A stretch of DNA of 64,000 nt from OFTM10 sp964344055 (GTDB lineage: Bacteria > Actinomycetota > Acidimicrobiia > Acidimicrobiales > Aldehydirespiratoraceae), in assembly GCA_964344055.1 (NCBI GenBank), contig CAYFLT010000009.1:1-64000 (forward strand), written 5' to 3'. A program made the position numbers and the translations under genes. The first letter of the stretch is position 1; every line of letters starts with the position of its first letter. The notes under the pieces were generated by a model. That model saw only the letters and a program-made list of their open reading frames with translations. It did not search any database and was not told the DNA's origin. This document shows, piece by piece, positions 34,472 through 43,233 of this stretch.

Positions 34472-35308
34472 TCAGGGGATGAGTGCGGCCAGCTTGTCGA
34501 GGATCGGGAGCAGCTTCTCCGCCGGAGCCGGCGGAAGCCCGAAGACGGCACGATCCAGGCCGCCATCGGCCAGCCGCGCGAGCTCAGATGCGTCGGGCGG
34601 TGCCAGGTACATCGAGACCTCGATCTCGTCGCGGGAGCGGCCGGCCTTCTCGCACTCGGCCTCGAGGGTGGGGATCTCGTCGAGGATGTCGCCGTCGCGC
34701 CCACCGATCGGGATCCAGCCATTCCCGTACCGGGCCGCACGACGGGCGCCGTGAGGAGCGCCCCCACCCACATGGATCGGCGGGTGGGGGCGCTGGACCG
34801 GCTTGGGGCTCTGGTGGATCGGCTCGAAATCGACCAGCTCCCCGTGGTACTCCGCCGGCTCGTTCGCCCAGATCGCCTTCATGGCCTCGATCCGCTCCCG
34901 CATGAGCTTCCAGCGGCGGGCCGGGTCCGTGCCGTGGTTGCCCATCTCCTCGAGGTTCCAGCCTCCGCCGATGCCGAAGAGGAACCGACCATTCGACACC
35001 TGGTCGAGGCTGGCGACCTCTTTCGCGGTGTGGATCGGGTCCCGCTGGACCACGAGGCAGATACCCGTGGCGACCTTGAGCGTCGTGGTCGTCGCCGCCA
35101 TCGCAGTGAGCGCCACGAACGGATCGAGGGTGTCGTAGTACATCTGCGGGAGATCGGCGCCGCCCGGCCACGGCGATTGACGACTCGCGGGGATGTGGGA
35201 GTGCTCGGCCACCCAGATCGACTCGAATCCACGCTCCTCGAGCGCGGGACCCAGCTCGGCTGGGGGCATCGCGTAGGCCGTCGGGAAAATGGTGACGCCG
35301 TACTTCAT
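34472..35308 (-). CDS. LLM class F420-dependent oxidoreductase
   Basis: A 278-residue luciferase-like TIM-barrel enzyme. Features are KYGVTIFPTAYAMPPAELGP, the active-site loop GFESIWVAEHSHIP, the flavin-site strand TLKVATGICLVVQRDP, and SNGRFLFGIGGGWNLEEM, where GIGxGWN is the F420/FMN-phosphate binding loop. PIHVGGGAPHGARRAARYGNGW marks the C-terminal half. It matches the actinobacterial TIGR03619-like F420 group. The substrate is unknown. It starts 10 bases after the smc stop and is probably read on the smc transcript. Confidence 0.88.
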   Translation of the reverse strand: MKYGVTIFPTAYAMPPAELGPALEERGFESIWVAEHSHIPASRQSPWPGGADLPQMYYDTLDPFVALTAMAATTTTLKVATGICLVVQRDPIHTAKEVASLDQVSNGRFLFGIGGGWNLEEMGNHGTDPARRWKLMRERIEAMKAIWANEPAEYHGELVDFEPIHQSPKPVQRPHPPIHVGGGAPHGARRAARYGNGWIPIGGRDGDILDEIPTLEAECEKAGRSRDEIEVSMYLAPPDASELARLADGGLDRAVFGLPPAPAEKLLPILDKLAALIP

Positions 35309-35318
35309 GACCGGCTCC

Positions 35319-38300
35319 TCACGCCGCGGTGTCCGCGGTCTCGGCCACCTTTTCGCTGACCACGCGGCTGGAGCCGCCCGGCTTCATCGAGACGCCGTAG
35401 AGGCAGTCGGCGGCTTCCATCGTCCGCTTCTGGTGGCTCACCAACAGGAGCTGGGCGTCGGCCCGGAACTCCTCGACCAGCGACAGGAAGCGGTGCAGGT
35501 TGACATCGTCGAGCGCGGCCTCGACCTCGTCCATCACGTAGAAGGGCGACGGGCGGCTGCGGAACACGGCGAACAGGAAGGCGAGGGCAGTGAGCGTTCG
35601 TTCACCACCGGAGAGCAGCGACAGCTTCCGGACGTTCTTGCCCGACGGCTTGGCGCTGATCTCGATCCCGGTGTTGAGGAGATCCTCGGGCGTGGTGAGC
35701 GCGATCGACCCCTGGCCGCCCGGGAAGAGGGTCTCGAACAGCTCGGTGAAGTTGACCGAGACGTCTGCGAACGCCGCCGCGAACACCGAGACGATCTCCT
35801 CGTCGATCGAGGCGATCACCTTCGACAGCTCGCGCCGGGTGGCCCGGATGTCGTCGAGTTGACCCTGCAGGAAGGTGTGGCGCTCCTGGAACGACTGGTA
35901 CTCCTCGAGTGCCAACGGGTTGACCGGGCCCATGATGTCGAGCTCGGACTCGAGCTGCTCCACTCGGCGCGCTGGCGCGATGCCGTCGAGCAGTTCGGGG
36001 CAAGGTGCGGAGACGGCGACGTCGGGCGCCAGGTCGTGGTCGGCTCGGAGCCGATCGACGGTGTTCTGCATGCGAGTCCGGAGCTCGGCCTCCTCGACTT
36101 CGGCCTTGGCCGAGGCCGAGCGCATGGCTTCGAGCTTCTTCTCGGCTTCGCTGCGGGAACGTCGCAGATCGTCGAGCCGCCGAGCGATCGCCTGCGCCGC
36201 CTCGGACTGGCGACGCCGGCGCTCCCTGACGTCGCCGAGGCGGTGATCCACGATCGACGCACGGGCGCCGACTGCCTCGGCGAGGCGTTCCAGCACGGCC
36301 GCTCGCCGCTCCAGATCGACGCGCTGCTCTTCGGCTGCGGCCCGCTGATCGGCGTCACGTTCGAGGCGCTCGTCCAGCTCGGCGAGTCTGGTCTGCAGCG
36401 AGGTGTGGCGCTCCTCGAGACCCGCGCTCCGGACCTCGACATCGGAACGCAGCGAGCCCACGACCGACGCCCGCTCTTCGATGTCGGCCCGGGCATCGGC
36501 GAGGCGCCGGCCCTTCTCCAGCGACTCTTCCTCGTCGGCCTCGAGGCCCGGAAGCTGGGACTCGAGTTCCTCGACTCGTGCGGATTCCCGTTCGAGTCGG
36601 GTGGACAGCTCGTCGAAGCGGCTCTGGAGCGCGTCCGCCTCCGTCACGACGTCGCGGCGGTCGGCTTCGGTCCGCTGAAGGGCGTCGGCTGCCGCCGTGA
36701 GACCCGAGTCGATGGCATCGAGCCGCTCGGCCAGTTCCGTTGCACGCGCGGCTCGGCTCCGCAGGTCGCGGCGGCACTCGGTGGTGGCGTCGGCAGCCCG
36801 CACACAGCGGACCCGGGTGGCCTCGACCTTCTCCTCGGCCTCGGCCAGCGCCGCGCCGGTGGCGCCCGTGCTGCCACCGCCGATCCGCCAACCGGCGGGG
36901 CCAAATCGGTCGCCGTGACGGGTGACCACCACCGCGTCGGGACGTGCGATGGCGGTGTCGGCGGCTGCAGACCAATCCCCGTCGACCACCTGGATGTCGC
37001 CGATGAGAACGTCGAGCAGTTCGTCGACCCCGGCGGCGGTACCGCGGACGTGATCGCGGACTCGGGGCCCGGTTGCCGGCGGCCGACTCGGTCGGGCTGC
37101 GCCCAGGGCGAGAACCGCGCCGGCCGCATCGCCGGCGTGGAGTTCTCCCAGCGCCTGGCGAGCCGTCCCGGGACTGTCGACCACTACGGCGCCCAGCGCC
37201 TCACCCGCTGCGGCCTCGAACGCCGCTTCCCAGCCCGCCTCCACCGCCACGAGGTCGAGCAGGGTGCCGAGCACTCCCTCCACCTCGGCCAATCGGGCCG
37301 CGCCGGAGCGGGCCCTGGCTTCGTCGAGGGCTAGAGTGAGCGCCTCGGCTCGAGCCACCCACCGGTGGTGTTCGGCCTCTTCGTCGGCCTGGGAAGCCTG
37401 GAGCTCCGTGAGCTGTTGCTCTCCCTCGTGACGCGACGTCTCCGCCGCTTCATGGGCCGCAACCAGGGGCTCCTCCTCGTCGTGGAGCGCCCCGAGGTCT
37501 GCACGGCGCTGGGCGGCGTCGGCCTCCAGGGTCTGCCGACGTCGATCGAGTTCGGTCAGGCGAGCCTGAAGCCGACCCGACTCGCTCGAGCCACGCTCGA
37601 TGGCAGCTCGTAGCGCGCCCAGTTCACCGCGCACCTCCGCCGCTTGGCCTGAGGGGACCGGGACGCCATCGCCCCATTCCTCCCGGAATGCCACCCGGTC
37701 CGCCGCCAGCACCGCCTCCTCCCGAGCCAGGCGTTCGACGTCGGGAGCCAGCACCTCGAGCTCCTCGACCACAGCTGCGAGATCCGTGCGAACCCGCGCC
37801 GCTTCCGCCTCGAGGTTTGCGATCACCGCGCGATCGGCGAACGCCGAGCGATCCCGCTCGACCCCGCGCTGTCGCTCGGTCATCACCGCGGCGAGGCCGC
37901 GGCCCCGCTCCCGCATCGACTCCAGACGCACGAGGGTGTCGCCGAGGTCGTCGCCGCCGTGCTCCGCGAGCTGGCGTTCGTCCGCTCCGACCTCACGGTC
38001 GAGCCGGTCGAGGTCGTGGCGGGTGACCCGCTCCTGTTCGACCCGCGACGAGCGGAACTCGGCGTTGGTGTGGAGCCGGGCCCGGAGATCGGCGATCTCT
38101 CGACCCGCGAGGTGGATGCGGAGCCCAGTGAGCTCTTCGATGAGGTCCCCGTGGCGCCGGGCCGCCTCGGCCTGCTTCTCCAGGGGCCGGAGCTGGCGCC
38201 GGACCTCACGCATGAGATCCTTCACCCGGGTGAGGTCACCGTCGGTGGCGGTGAGCCGCCGCTCGGCACGGTCCTTGCGCTTGCGGAACTTCAGCACGCC

Positions 38301-38795
38301 GGCCGCTTCTTCGATGATCGCCCGGCGCTCCTCCGGGCGGGCGTTGAGGACCGCGTCGATCTGTCCCTGGGACACGATCACGTGCTGCTGACGCCCGACC
38401 CCGCCGTCGGAGAGCAGCTCGGTGATGTCGAGCAGGCGGCACGGGACGCCGTTGATGGCGTACTCGGAGTCGCCACTCCGGAACAGGGTGCGGGTGATCT
38501 TCACCTCGCTGAACTCGACCGGGAGGGTGCGGGAGTGGTTGTCGATCGTGAGGGACACCTCGGCTCGCCCGAGCGCGGGCTTGGCCGCCGTGCCGGCGAA
38601 GATGACGTCGTCCATCTTCCCGGACCGGACTGCGCTTGGTGCCTGGGCACCGAGTACCCACGCGATGGCGTCGACGACGTTGGACTTGCCCGACCCGTTG
38701 GGGCCGACCACGACGGTGACGCCGGGCTCGAGGTCGATCGACGAAGCGTCGGCGAACGACTTGAAGCCCTTCAGCGTGAGATTCTTCAGATGCAT
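35319..38795 (-). CDS. smc: Chromosome segregation protein SMC
   Basis: An 1158-residue SMC ATPase. The N-terminal Walker A region is VVGPNGSGKSNVVDAIAWVL. Two long heptad-rich coiled coils (about 165-490 and 650-1000) flank a hinge domain (around 495-640, VVVDSPGTARQALGELHAGD). The C-terminal head has the signature LLSGGERTLTALAFLFAV and the Walker B MDEVEAALDD. It organises and segregates the chromosome with ScpA/ScpB. Length is normal. The ATG at 38795 begins HLKNLTLKGFKSFAD, as in the family. It is preceded by the Fpg-like and rnc genes in the usual actinobacterial order. Confidence 0.95.
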   Translation of the reverse strand: MHLKNLTLKGFKSFADASSIDLEPGVTVVVGPNGSGKSNVVDAIAWVLGAQAPSAVRSGKMDDVIFAGTAAKPALGRAEVSLTIDNHSRTLPVEFSEVKITRTLFRSGDSEYAINGVPCRLLDITELLSDGGVGRQQHVIVSQGQIDAVLNARPEERRAIIEEAAGVLKFRKRKDRAERRLTATDGDLTRVKDLMREVRRQLRPLEKQAEAARRHGDLIEELTGLRIHLAGREIADLRARLHTNAEFRSSRVEQERVTRHDLDRLDREVGADERQLAEHGGDDLGDTLVRLESMRERGRGLAAVMTERQRGVERDRSAFADRAVIANLEAEAARVRTDLAAVVEELEVLAPDVERLAREEAVLAADRVAFREEWGDGVPVPSGQAAEVRGELGALRAAIERGSSESGRLQARLTELDRRRQTLEADAAQRRADLGALHDEEEPLVAAHEAAETSRHEGEQQLTELQASQADEEAEHHRWVARAEALTLALDEARARSGAARLAEVEGVLGTLLDLVAVEAGWEAAFEAAAGEALGAVVVDSPGTARQALGELHAGDAAGAVLALGAARPSRPPATGPRVRDHVRGTAAGVDELLDVLIGDIQVVDGDWSAAADTAIARPDAVVVTRHGDRFGPAGWRIGGGSTGATGAALAEAEEKVEATRVRCVRAADATTECRRDLRSRAARATELAERLDAIDSGLTAAADALQRTEADRRDVVTEADALQSRFDELSTRLERESARVEELESQLPGLEADEEESLEKGRRLADARADIEERASVVGSLRSDVEVRSAGLEERHTSLQTRLAELDERLERDADQRAAAEEQRVDLERRAAVLERLAEAVGARASIVDHRLGDVRERRRRQSEAAQAIARRLDDLRRSRSEAEKKLEAMRSASAKAEVEEAELRTRMQNTVDRLRADHDLAPDVAVSAPCPELLDGIAPARRVEQLESELDIMGPVNPLALEEYQSFQERHTFLQGQLDDIRATRRELSKVIASIDEEIVSVFAAAFADVSVNFTELFETLFPGGQGSIALTTPEDLLNTGIEISAKPSGKNVRKLSLLSGGERTLTALAFLFAVFRSRPSPFYVMDEVEAALDDVNLHRFLSLVEEFRADAQLLLVSHQKRTMEAADCLYGVSMKPGGSSRVVSEKVAETADTAA

Positions 38796-38867
38796 CGGGT
38801 CGAACCTAGCAACCTGAATTACATCCGTGTAGTCCCCCGCCTGTGGATTCGCTGTGGAAAGTCCGCG

Positions 38868-39701
38868 TCAGACCTGGGTTTCGCAGAAGTACGTCCAGGC
38901 GCCACCGAACTTCACCCGCTGGATGGGGAGACGGCTGCGCCCGCTCAGCTGACCCTGCTTGCCCCACACCTCGAGGTGGTCGGCGAACTCACCCGGCACG
39001 CCGAACGGGTCCACGAATTCGCGCTCGGGGACCGATGTGCCGCGGTACTTGATGGCGTCGTGGAGTTTGCCGACCAGCGCCCGGTGCAGTCGGCGGATCT
39101 CCTGGCTCGAGAGGGAGTCGCTGATCCGGTCGTAGCGCAGGCCGGCCTCGTAGAGGATCTCGTCGGCGTAGATGTTGCCGATACCGACGACGAAGGAGGG
39201 GTCCGTCAGAAGGGTCTTCAGCTTGACCTGGCGCTGGAGCAGGGCGCGCCCGAACGCGGTCCAGGAAACCGGTTCGTCGACCGGATCCAGGCCGTAGTCG
39301 TCGAGCTCGGGAAGCTCGTCCGCCAGCGCTTCGGAATCGACGACGAACATCTCTGCGGTGCCGTCGGGGTCGACCAACCGCAGCTGGCCGTGCTGGGTGA
39401 ACGTGATGATCACCTCTGTGTCGGCCTCGACGGCGTCCTTGTTGGCGTTGCGCCGGAGTGAGCCTGACGAGCCGAGGTCGACCACCAGCGTGGAGTCGCC
39501 GTCGAGAACGATCGTGATGTAGAGGCCCTGTCGCTCAACCGAGACGATCTTCATGTCGTCGAGTTGGGCGGTGAACGCCTTGCGGTTCTTGTAGCGACTC
39601 AGCACCTTCATGCTCGTGGCATCGGCGATCTTCACCTTCTTGCCGACCAGGTCGCGGTCGAGCTCACGCCTGACCGTCTCGACTTCCGGTAGCTCGAACA
39701 T
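38868..39701 (-). CDS. Fpg/Nei-like protein with degenerate active site
   Basis: A 277-residue member of the formamidopyrimidine-DNA glycosylase family at the normal mutM locus. The N-terminus is MFELPEVETVRREL. The catalytic proline that must follow the start Met in Fpg/Nei enzymes is Phe; the adjacent Glu is kept. The conserved Lys of RRxKY is Leu (RQGLY), the DPRRFG loop is DPDGTAEM, and three of four zinc-finger Cys are gone (QLSGRSRLPI, FCETQV), as is its Arg (GGAWTYFC). The helix-two-turn-helix with VVGIGNIYADEIL is intact. It probably binds DNA without glycosylase/lyase activity. The start overlaps the rnc stop by one base (TGATG). Confidence 0.82.
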   Translation of the reverse strand: MFELPEVETVRRELDRDLVGKKVKIADATSMKVLSRYKNRKAFTAQLDDMKIVSVERQGLYITIVLDGDSTLVVDLGSSGSLRRNANKDAVEADTEVIITFTQHGQLRLVDPDGTAEMFVVDSEALADELPELDDYGLDPVDEPVSWTAFGRALLQRQVKLKTLLTDPSFVVGIGNIYADEILYEAGLRYDRISDSLSSQEIRRLHRALVGKLHDAIKYRGTSVPEREFVDPFGVPGEFADHLEVWGKQGQLSGRSRLPIQRVKFGGAWTYFCETQV

Positions 39702-40378
39702 CAGTTGGCTCCATCCTCGGCCGATCGAGCGTCGCACGCGGCACGTGCCGCCCTCTGCTCGGCCTCCTTCTTCGAAGTTCCCTCGCCCGAACCCATCGGG
39801 CGTCCACCCACCTCGACCACCGCGTGGAAGCGCTTGTGATGATCGGGGCCGCTCTCGGTCAGGGTGTAGACGGGCGGCTGATGCCCGTTTTGAGCGGCGA
39901 TCTCCTGGAGGCGGGTCTTGTAGTCGGTCTGACCCGGCCGCTCCGCCGCCTCGTCGATTCGGTCCTCGAGGAGGCTGACGATCAGCGATCGAGCCGGATC
40001 GAGACCACCATCGAGATAGATCGCACCGATCACCGCCTCCACGGCGTCGGCCAGGATCGACCCCTTGTCCCTGCCGCCCGAGACGTCCTCACCTCGGCCG
40101 AGGCGGAGTCCTCGGCCCAGTCCGAGCACCCGTCCGATGTCGGCAAGGGTTCCCGAACTCACGACCGCGGCCCTCGTCTTCGCGAGCTGCCCTTCCGGGA
40201 GGTCGGGGAAACGGGCGAAGACGTAATCGGTGACCACGAGGCCGAGTACCGCATCGCCGAGGAACTCGAGTCGCTCGTTCGACGGCTCGCCGGGATGCTC
40301 CGCACACCACGAGCGGTGGGTGAGGGCGCGTTCGAGAAGCCCGGGATCGTCGAACCGGTACCCGAGCCGATCCTCCAG
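39701..40378 (-). CDS. rnc: Ribonuclease III
   Basis: RNase III with the catalytic signature NERLEFLGDAVLG, the second acidic site DAVEAVIGAIYLD, and a C-terminal double-stranded RNA-binding domain (DYKTRLQEIAAQ, then GTSKKEAEQRAARAA). There is no ATG, GTG or TTG between the acpP stop (same frame, at 40429-40427) and the signature motif; the first GTG (40237) would delete that motif. I place the start at the CTG at 40378, preceded by GGAGGA ten bases upstream, giving EDRLGYRFDDPGLLERALTH, the normal N-terminus. Other CTG codons at 40396 and 40423 are possible. It processes rRNA and cuts double-stranded leaders such as that of pnp. Confidence 0.85.
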   Translation of the reverse strand: MEDRLGYRFDDPGLLERALTHRSWCAEHPGEPSNERLEFLGDAVLGLVVTDYVFARFPDLPEGQLAKTRAAVVSSGTLADIGRVLGLGRGLRLGRGEDVSGGRDKGSILADAVEAVIGAIYLDGGLDPARSLIVSLLEDRIDEAAERPGQTDYKTRLQEIAAQNGHQPPVYTLTESGPDHHKRFHAVVEVGGRPMGSGEGTSKKEAEQRAARAACDARSAEDGAN

Positions 40379-40426
40379 CGAGATCGAGTCCTCCAGGGAG
40401 GTCGAGGCGGATGCGGAAGCCAGGGG

Positions 40427-40723
40427 TCAGCCCAGCTTGGCCACGACGTAGTCGACCGCGTCGCGGACGGTCCGCAGATCCTCGAGATCCTCGTCCTCGA
40501 TCCGGAATCCGACGGCACGCTCGGCGAGCTCTTCCTCGATGCCCTCGACGAGTTCGATCAGCGCCAGGCTGTCCGCGTCGAGATCATCGGCGAACGCATC
40601 GCCTTCTTTGATGTCGGCCGGCTCGATCTCGAGAATCTCCGCCAGACGGTCCTTCACCAGGGCGAGCACCTCGTCGCGGCCGATTGGACCTTGCTCAACG
40701 TGGGTTTCTGCAGGCACGGGCAA
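40427..40723 (-). CDS. acpP: Acyl carrier protein
   Basis: A 98-residue ACP with a somewhat long N-terminus. The phosphopantetheine serine is in DDLDADSLALIELV (motif DSL). Helices II and III are acidic (EGIEEELAERA, DEDLEDLRTVRDAVDYV), as in fatty-acid synthase type II ACPs. It lies downstream of plsX and upstream of rnc, the common actinobacterial lipid/RNA cluster. Its stop codon TGA is in the same frame as rnc. Confidence 0.92.
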   Translation of the reverse strand: MPVPAETHVEQGPIGRDEVLALVKDRLAEILEIEPADIKEGDAFADDLDADSLALIELVEGIEEELAERAVGFRIEDEDLEDLRTVRDAVDYVVAKLG

Positions 40724-40810
40724 CCTCTCACTGTCGTCAGAACGCCGAAAAGGGCACGAGAACGAGCGAACCCTACCCGCAGTTGTCGCTTGCGCGCTTG
40801 TGAACGGCGA

Positions 40811-41797
40811 TCAGACCGCTGCAGCCGCGGTGAGGTGGTCCACCATCCCCACTTCGACCATCTCCGAGGCGACGCGTATGGCGTTCACCATCGCTCCGGC
40901 CGAGCTCGAACCGTGGGAGATCACGCAGACACCCTTCACCCCCAGCAGCAAGGCGCCGCCCACGCTGTCGGGGTGGAGTTCGGTGACCATCTCATCGAGC
41001 GCCGGACCGAGGGTGGCGCCGGCCGCTCGGGTCGCGTCGTCGGTGTCGATGGCCACGAGAAGGCGGGTGATGAGCGCCTTCATGGCCCCTTCGAGCGTCT
41101 TGAGCGTGACGTTGCCGGTGAATCCGTCGGTGACGATGACGTCGACTTCGGGCGTCATCACGTCGCGACCCTCGACATTGCCGATCCATTCAGAGCCGGT
41201 GGCTGCTGCCCAGGCCGGATCACGCAGGACGTCGAATGACTCCTTGACGAACGGACTCCCCTTGCCGGCCTCTTCGCCGATCGAGAGCAGACCCACCTTC
41301 GGGGTCTCGATACCGAAGCGGTCCCGGGCGTAGACGGCTCCCATGCGGGCGAACTCGACCAACCACTCGGGACGGCACTCGGCGTTCGCGCCGGCATCGA
41401 GAAGGGTGGTGGGCGTGCTCCCGGGAACGGGGATCGGTGTGGCGATGGCCGGTCGGTTGATGCCCTTGATTCGTCCCATTCGCAGGAGGGCCGAGGCCAT
41501 CGTGGCTCCGGTGTTGCCCGCCGACACCATGGCCGAGGCTTTCCCGTCGCGGACCGCCTCTGCGGCCCGCACGAGCGAGGAGTCCTTCATCCGGCGCACG
41601 CTGGTGCCCGGTTCGGCGTCCATCGCGATGACCTCGGAAGCCTCGATGATCGGCAGGTCGCCGGTGTCGCCCATCTCGCCGGGACGGCCGACGAGTACGA
41701 CCGGGACACCGAGTTCCTCGGTGGCACGCCGCGCGCCGGCGACGATCTCGCCAGGCGCGTTGTCGCCACCCATTGCATCGACCGCGATGGGCAGCAT
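40811..41797 (-). CDS. plsX: Phosphate acyltransferase PlsX
   Basis: A 328-residue enzyme that makes acyl-phosphate from acyl-ACP for phosphatidic acid synthesis. The N-terminus PIAVDAMGGDNAPGEIVAGA is diagnostic. SAGNTGATMASALLRMGRI and DAGANAECRPEWLVEFA are also conserved, as is the C-terminal GAPLLG-equivalent GGALLLGVKGVCVISHGSS. Length is normal. It is followed by acpP (87-base gap) and is probably co-transcribed with it. Confidence 0.94.
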   Translation of the reverse strand: MLPIAVDAMGGDNAPGEIVAGARRATEELGVPVVLVGRPGEMGDTGDLPIIEASEVIAMDAEPGTSVRRMKDSSLVRAAEAVRDGKASAMVSAGNTGATMASALLRMGRIKGINRPAIATPIPVPGSTPTTLLDAGANAECRPEWLVEFARMGAVYARDRFGIETPKVGLLSIGEEAGKGSPFVKESFDVLRDPAWAAATGSEWIGNVEGRDVMTPEVDVIVTDGFTGNVTLKTLEGAMKALITRLLVAIDTDDATRAAGATLGPALDEMVTELHPDSVGGALLLGVKGVCVISHGSSSAGAMVNAIRVASEMVEVGMVDHLTAAAAV

Positions 41798-41839
41798 CAG
41801 TTCAGACCCTCACCACGGTGGCGGAGCCGGGACACAGGA

Positions 41840-42019
41840 TCAGTCGACCTCGATGGCCTGACGACCGGCGTACCAGCCGCAGTTGCCACACGCTCGGTGG
41901 GGGCGCTTCGCCGCACTGCAACGAGGGCAGGTGCTCCGCGCCGTACTGCCCACCCGCCACGCCGACGCCTTGCGGCTCCGGCTCTTGGACTTCGACATCT
42001 TCTTCTTCGGGACGGCCAT
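41840..42019 (-). CDS. rpmF: 50S ribosomal protein L32
   Basis: A 59-residue protein. The start MAVPKKKMSKSKSRSRKA is typical for L32, followed by a zinc finger with two CxxC pairs (CPRC and CGNC). It is the zinc-containing C+ form. It lies after yceD and before plsX, an order conserved widely. The ATG at 42019 is well supported by the family; longer frames are not. Confidence 0.95.
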   Translation of the reverse strand: MAVPKKKMSKSKSRSRKASAWRVGSTARSTCPRCSAAKRPHRACGNCGWYAGRQAIEVD

Positions 42020-42133
42020 TGCGCAGTTCCTGTTCGAGGGGGCCCGTTCGGCTGATTCCAGACCCGGATGGGCGATCTTCGGGGTCGGCGACGGCCGACA
42101 CGACCACTGAAGGCTAGCGACCACGCGCTCGTT

Positions 42134-42661
42134 TCACTCTTCGAACGTCAGCTCGTCGAGCACCGCCCAGCGAGGATCTCGCTTCGGTTCAGGATCCAGT
42201 TTCTCGTCCTCGTCGGCGTCCTCGAGCGCGGCCCCCGTGGGGAAACGATCCGGCTCCGGACCGGCACAGTCGTCACTACACAGAGGCGACACCGGCAGTG
42301 CCAGGAGCGCCGCCTCCCGCAGCATGGCCGTGAGATCGATCCGCTCGTCCTCGATCGGCCACGTCTCGCCCTCGGTCGGATCCGTCTCGTAGATCTCGTG
42401 CACCTCGGCGACCAACGGAAGGTCGACCTCCTCGAGACAGCGGCGACACGGACTGCGCGACGTCCCCGACACGCGACCGGTCACCACCACCCCTTCGGTG
42501 GCCGCCTCGACGACCAGGTCGACATCGATGCGACCGTCGGCCAGCGACATCTCCCCGACCTGGGTGTCGGCGAGGACGAGTTGGGCGGTGACCGGGCGAC
42601 GGGTGCCGGTGTGACGGCGCAGCTCGACGAGGTCGACGACGAGCCGGTCCGGGCCGCTCAC
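42134..42661 (-). CDS. yceD: YceD/DUF177 family protein
   Basis: A 175-residue protein. The DUF177 core has a central CRRCLEEVDLPLVAEVHEIY, where the CxxC lies before a conserved acidic stretch, and a second Cys pair (CSDDC) near the C-terminus. The tail DEKLDPEPKRDPRWAVLDEL (the DPRWAxL motif) is diagnostic. The family is implicated in 23S rRNA accumulation. The GTG start overlaps the upstream DivIVA-like gene stop by four bases; rpmF follows 114 bases later. Confidence 0.9.
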   Translation of the reverse strand: MSGPDRLVVDLVELRRHTGTRRPVTAQLVLADTQVGEMSLADGRIDVDLVVEAATEGVVVTGRVSGTSRSPCRRCLEEVDLPLVAEVHEIYETDPTEGETWPIEDERIDLTAMLREAALLALPVSPLCSDDCAGPEPDRFPTGAALEDADEDEKLDPEPKRDPRWAVLDELTFEE

Positions 42662-43233
42662 CCCTGGTCCTGGTCGAAGAAGTCGTCGGGGTCCGGCGGC
42701 CCGGCGTCTTCGGTGGGGGCGACATCCTCACGCTCGGCCCCTTGGAGTCGGGCACGACCGGAGGCAACGGTGCGCATCGTGCGTTCCAGCACGATCTCCA
42801 TCGCACCGAGCTTCTGATCGCACCAGTCCTCGGTCTCGAGCTTGAGGCGGCGGGCTTCGTCCTCGGCCTCGGACACGACCCGGCGGGCCCGATCCTCCGC
42901 GGCCTTCACGAGTTCGGTGCGCTGCACCATCTGCTCCGCACGGGCCCGCGATTTGGCGATGATCTGATCGCCTTCCTGCTGCACCCGCGCCAGGAAATCG
43001 TCGCGCTCCTTCAACAACCAGCGCGCCGCTCGGAGCTCCTCGGGCAGGCCCTGGGCCGCGGCCTGGAGAACTGCGAGGAGCTCTTCCTTGTTGATCATCG
43101 ACGACGCCGACAGCGGCATCGGTCGAGCGGCTTCGACCACCTCGATGGCCTGGCGCAACAACGACTCGGCCTGAGGCGCGCGGTACTCCGGCGGAGCCCC
43201 CTCGGGCGGCGGCCCCGCGGCCGGGTCGGTCAC
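42658..43233 (-). CDS. DivIVA-like coiled-coil protein, SepIVA-like
   Basis: A 191-residue protein. After a Pro-rich start (about 20 residues) and a short conserved segment (AESLLRQAIEVVEAARPMPL, then SASSMINKEELLAVL), residues about 65-165 form a charged coiled coil (RARAEQMVQRTELVKAAEDR). The tail is acidic. Position between coaD and yceD matches mycobacterial SepIVA, a septum and cell-envelope protein, so a similar role is likely by context. Both ends overlap neighbours by four bases (coaD stop/start here, then yceD start), so expression is tightly coupled. Confidence 0.78.
   Translation of the reverse strand: MTDPAAGPPPEGAPPEYRAPQAESLLRQAIEVVEAARPMPLSASSMINKEELLAVLQAAAQGLPEELRAARWLLKERDDFLARVQQEGDQIIAKSRARAEQMVQRTELVKAAEDRARRVVSEAEDEARRLKLETEDWCDQKLGAMEIVLERTMRTVASGRARLQGAEREDVAPTEDAGPPDPDDFFDQDQG

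Noticed and set aside
35289..37334. 681-codon plus-strand frame inside smc
   Set aside because: Antisense to conserved smc coding sequence; no recognisable protein.
40427..40723. Polyketide-type carrier protein
   Set aside because: Context with plsX, rnc and rpmF and the acidic helix II favour the primary fatty-acid ACP.
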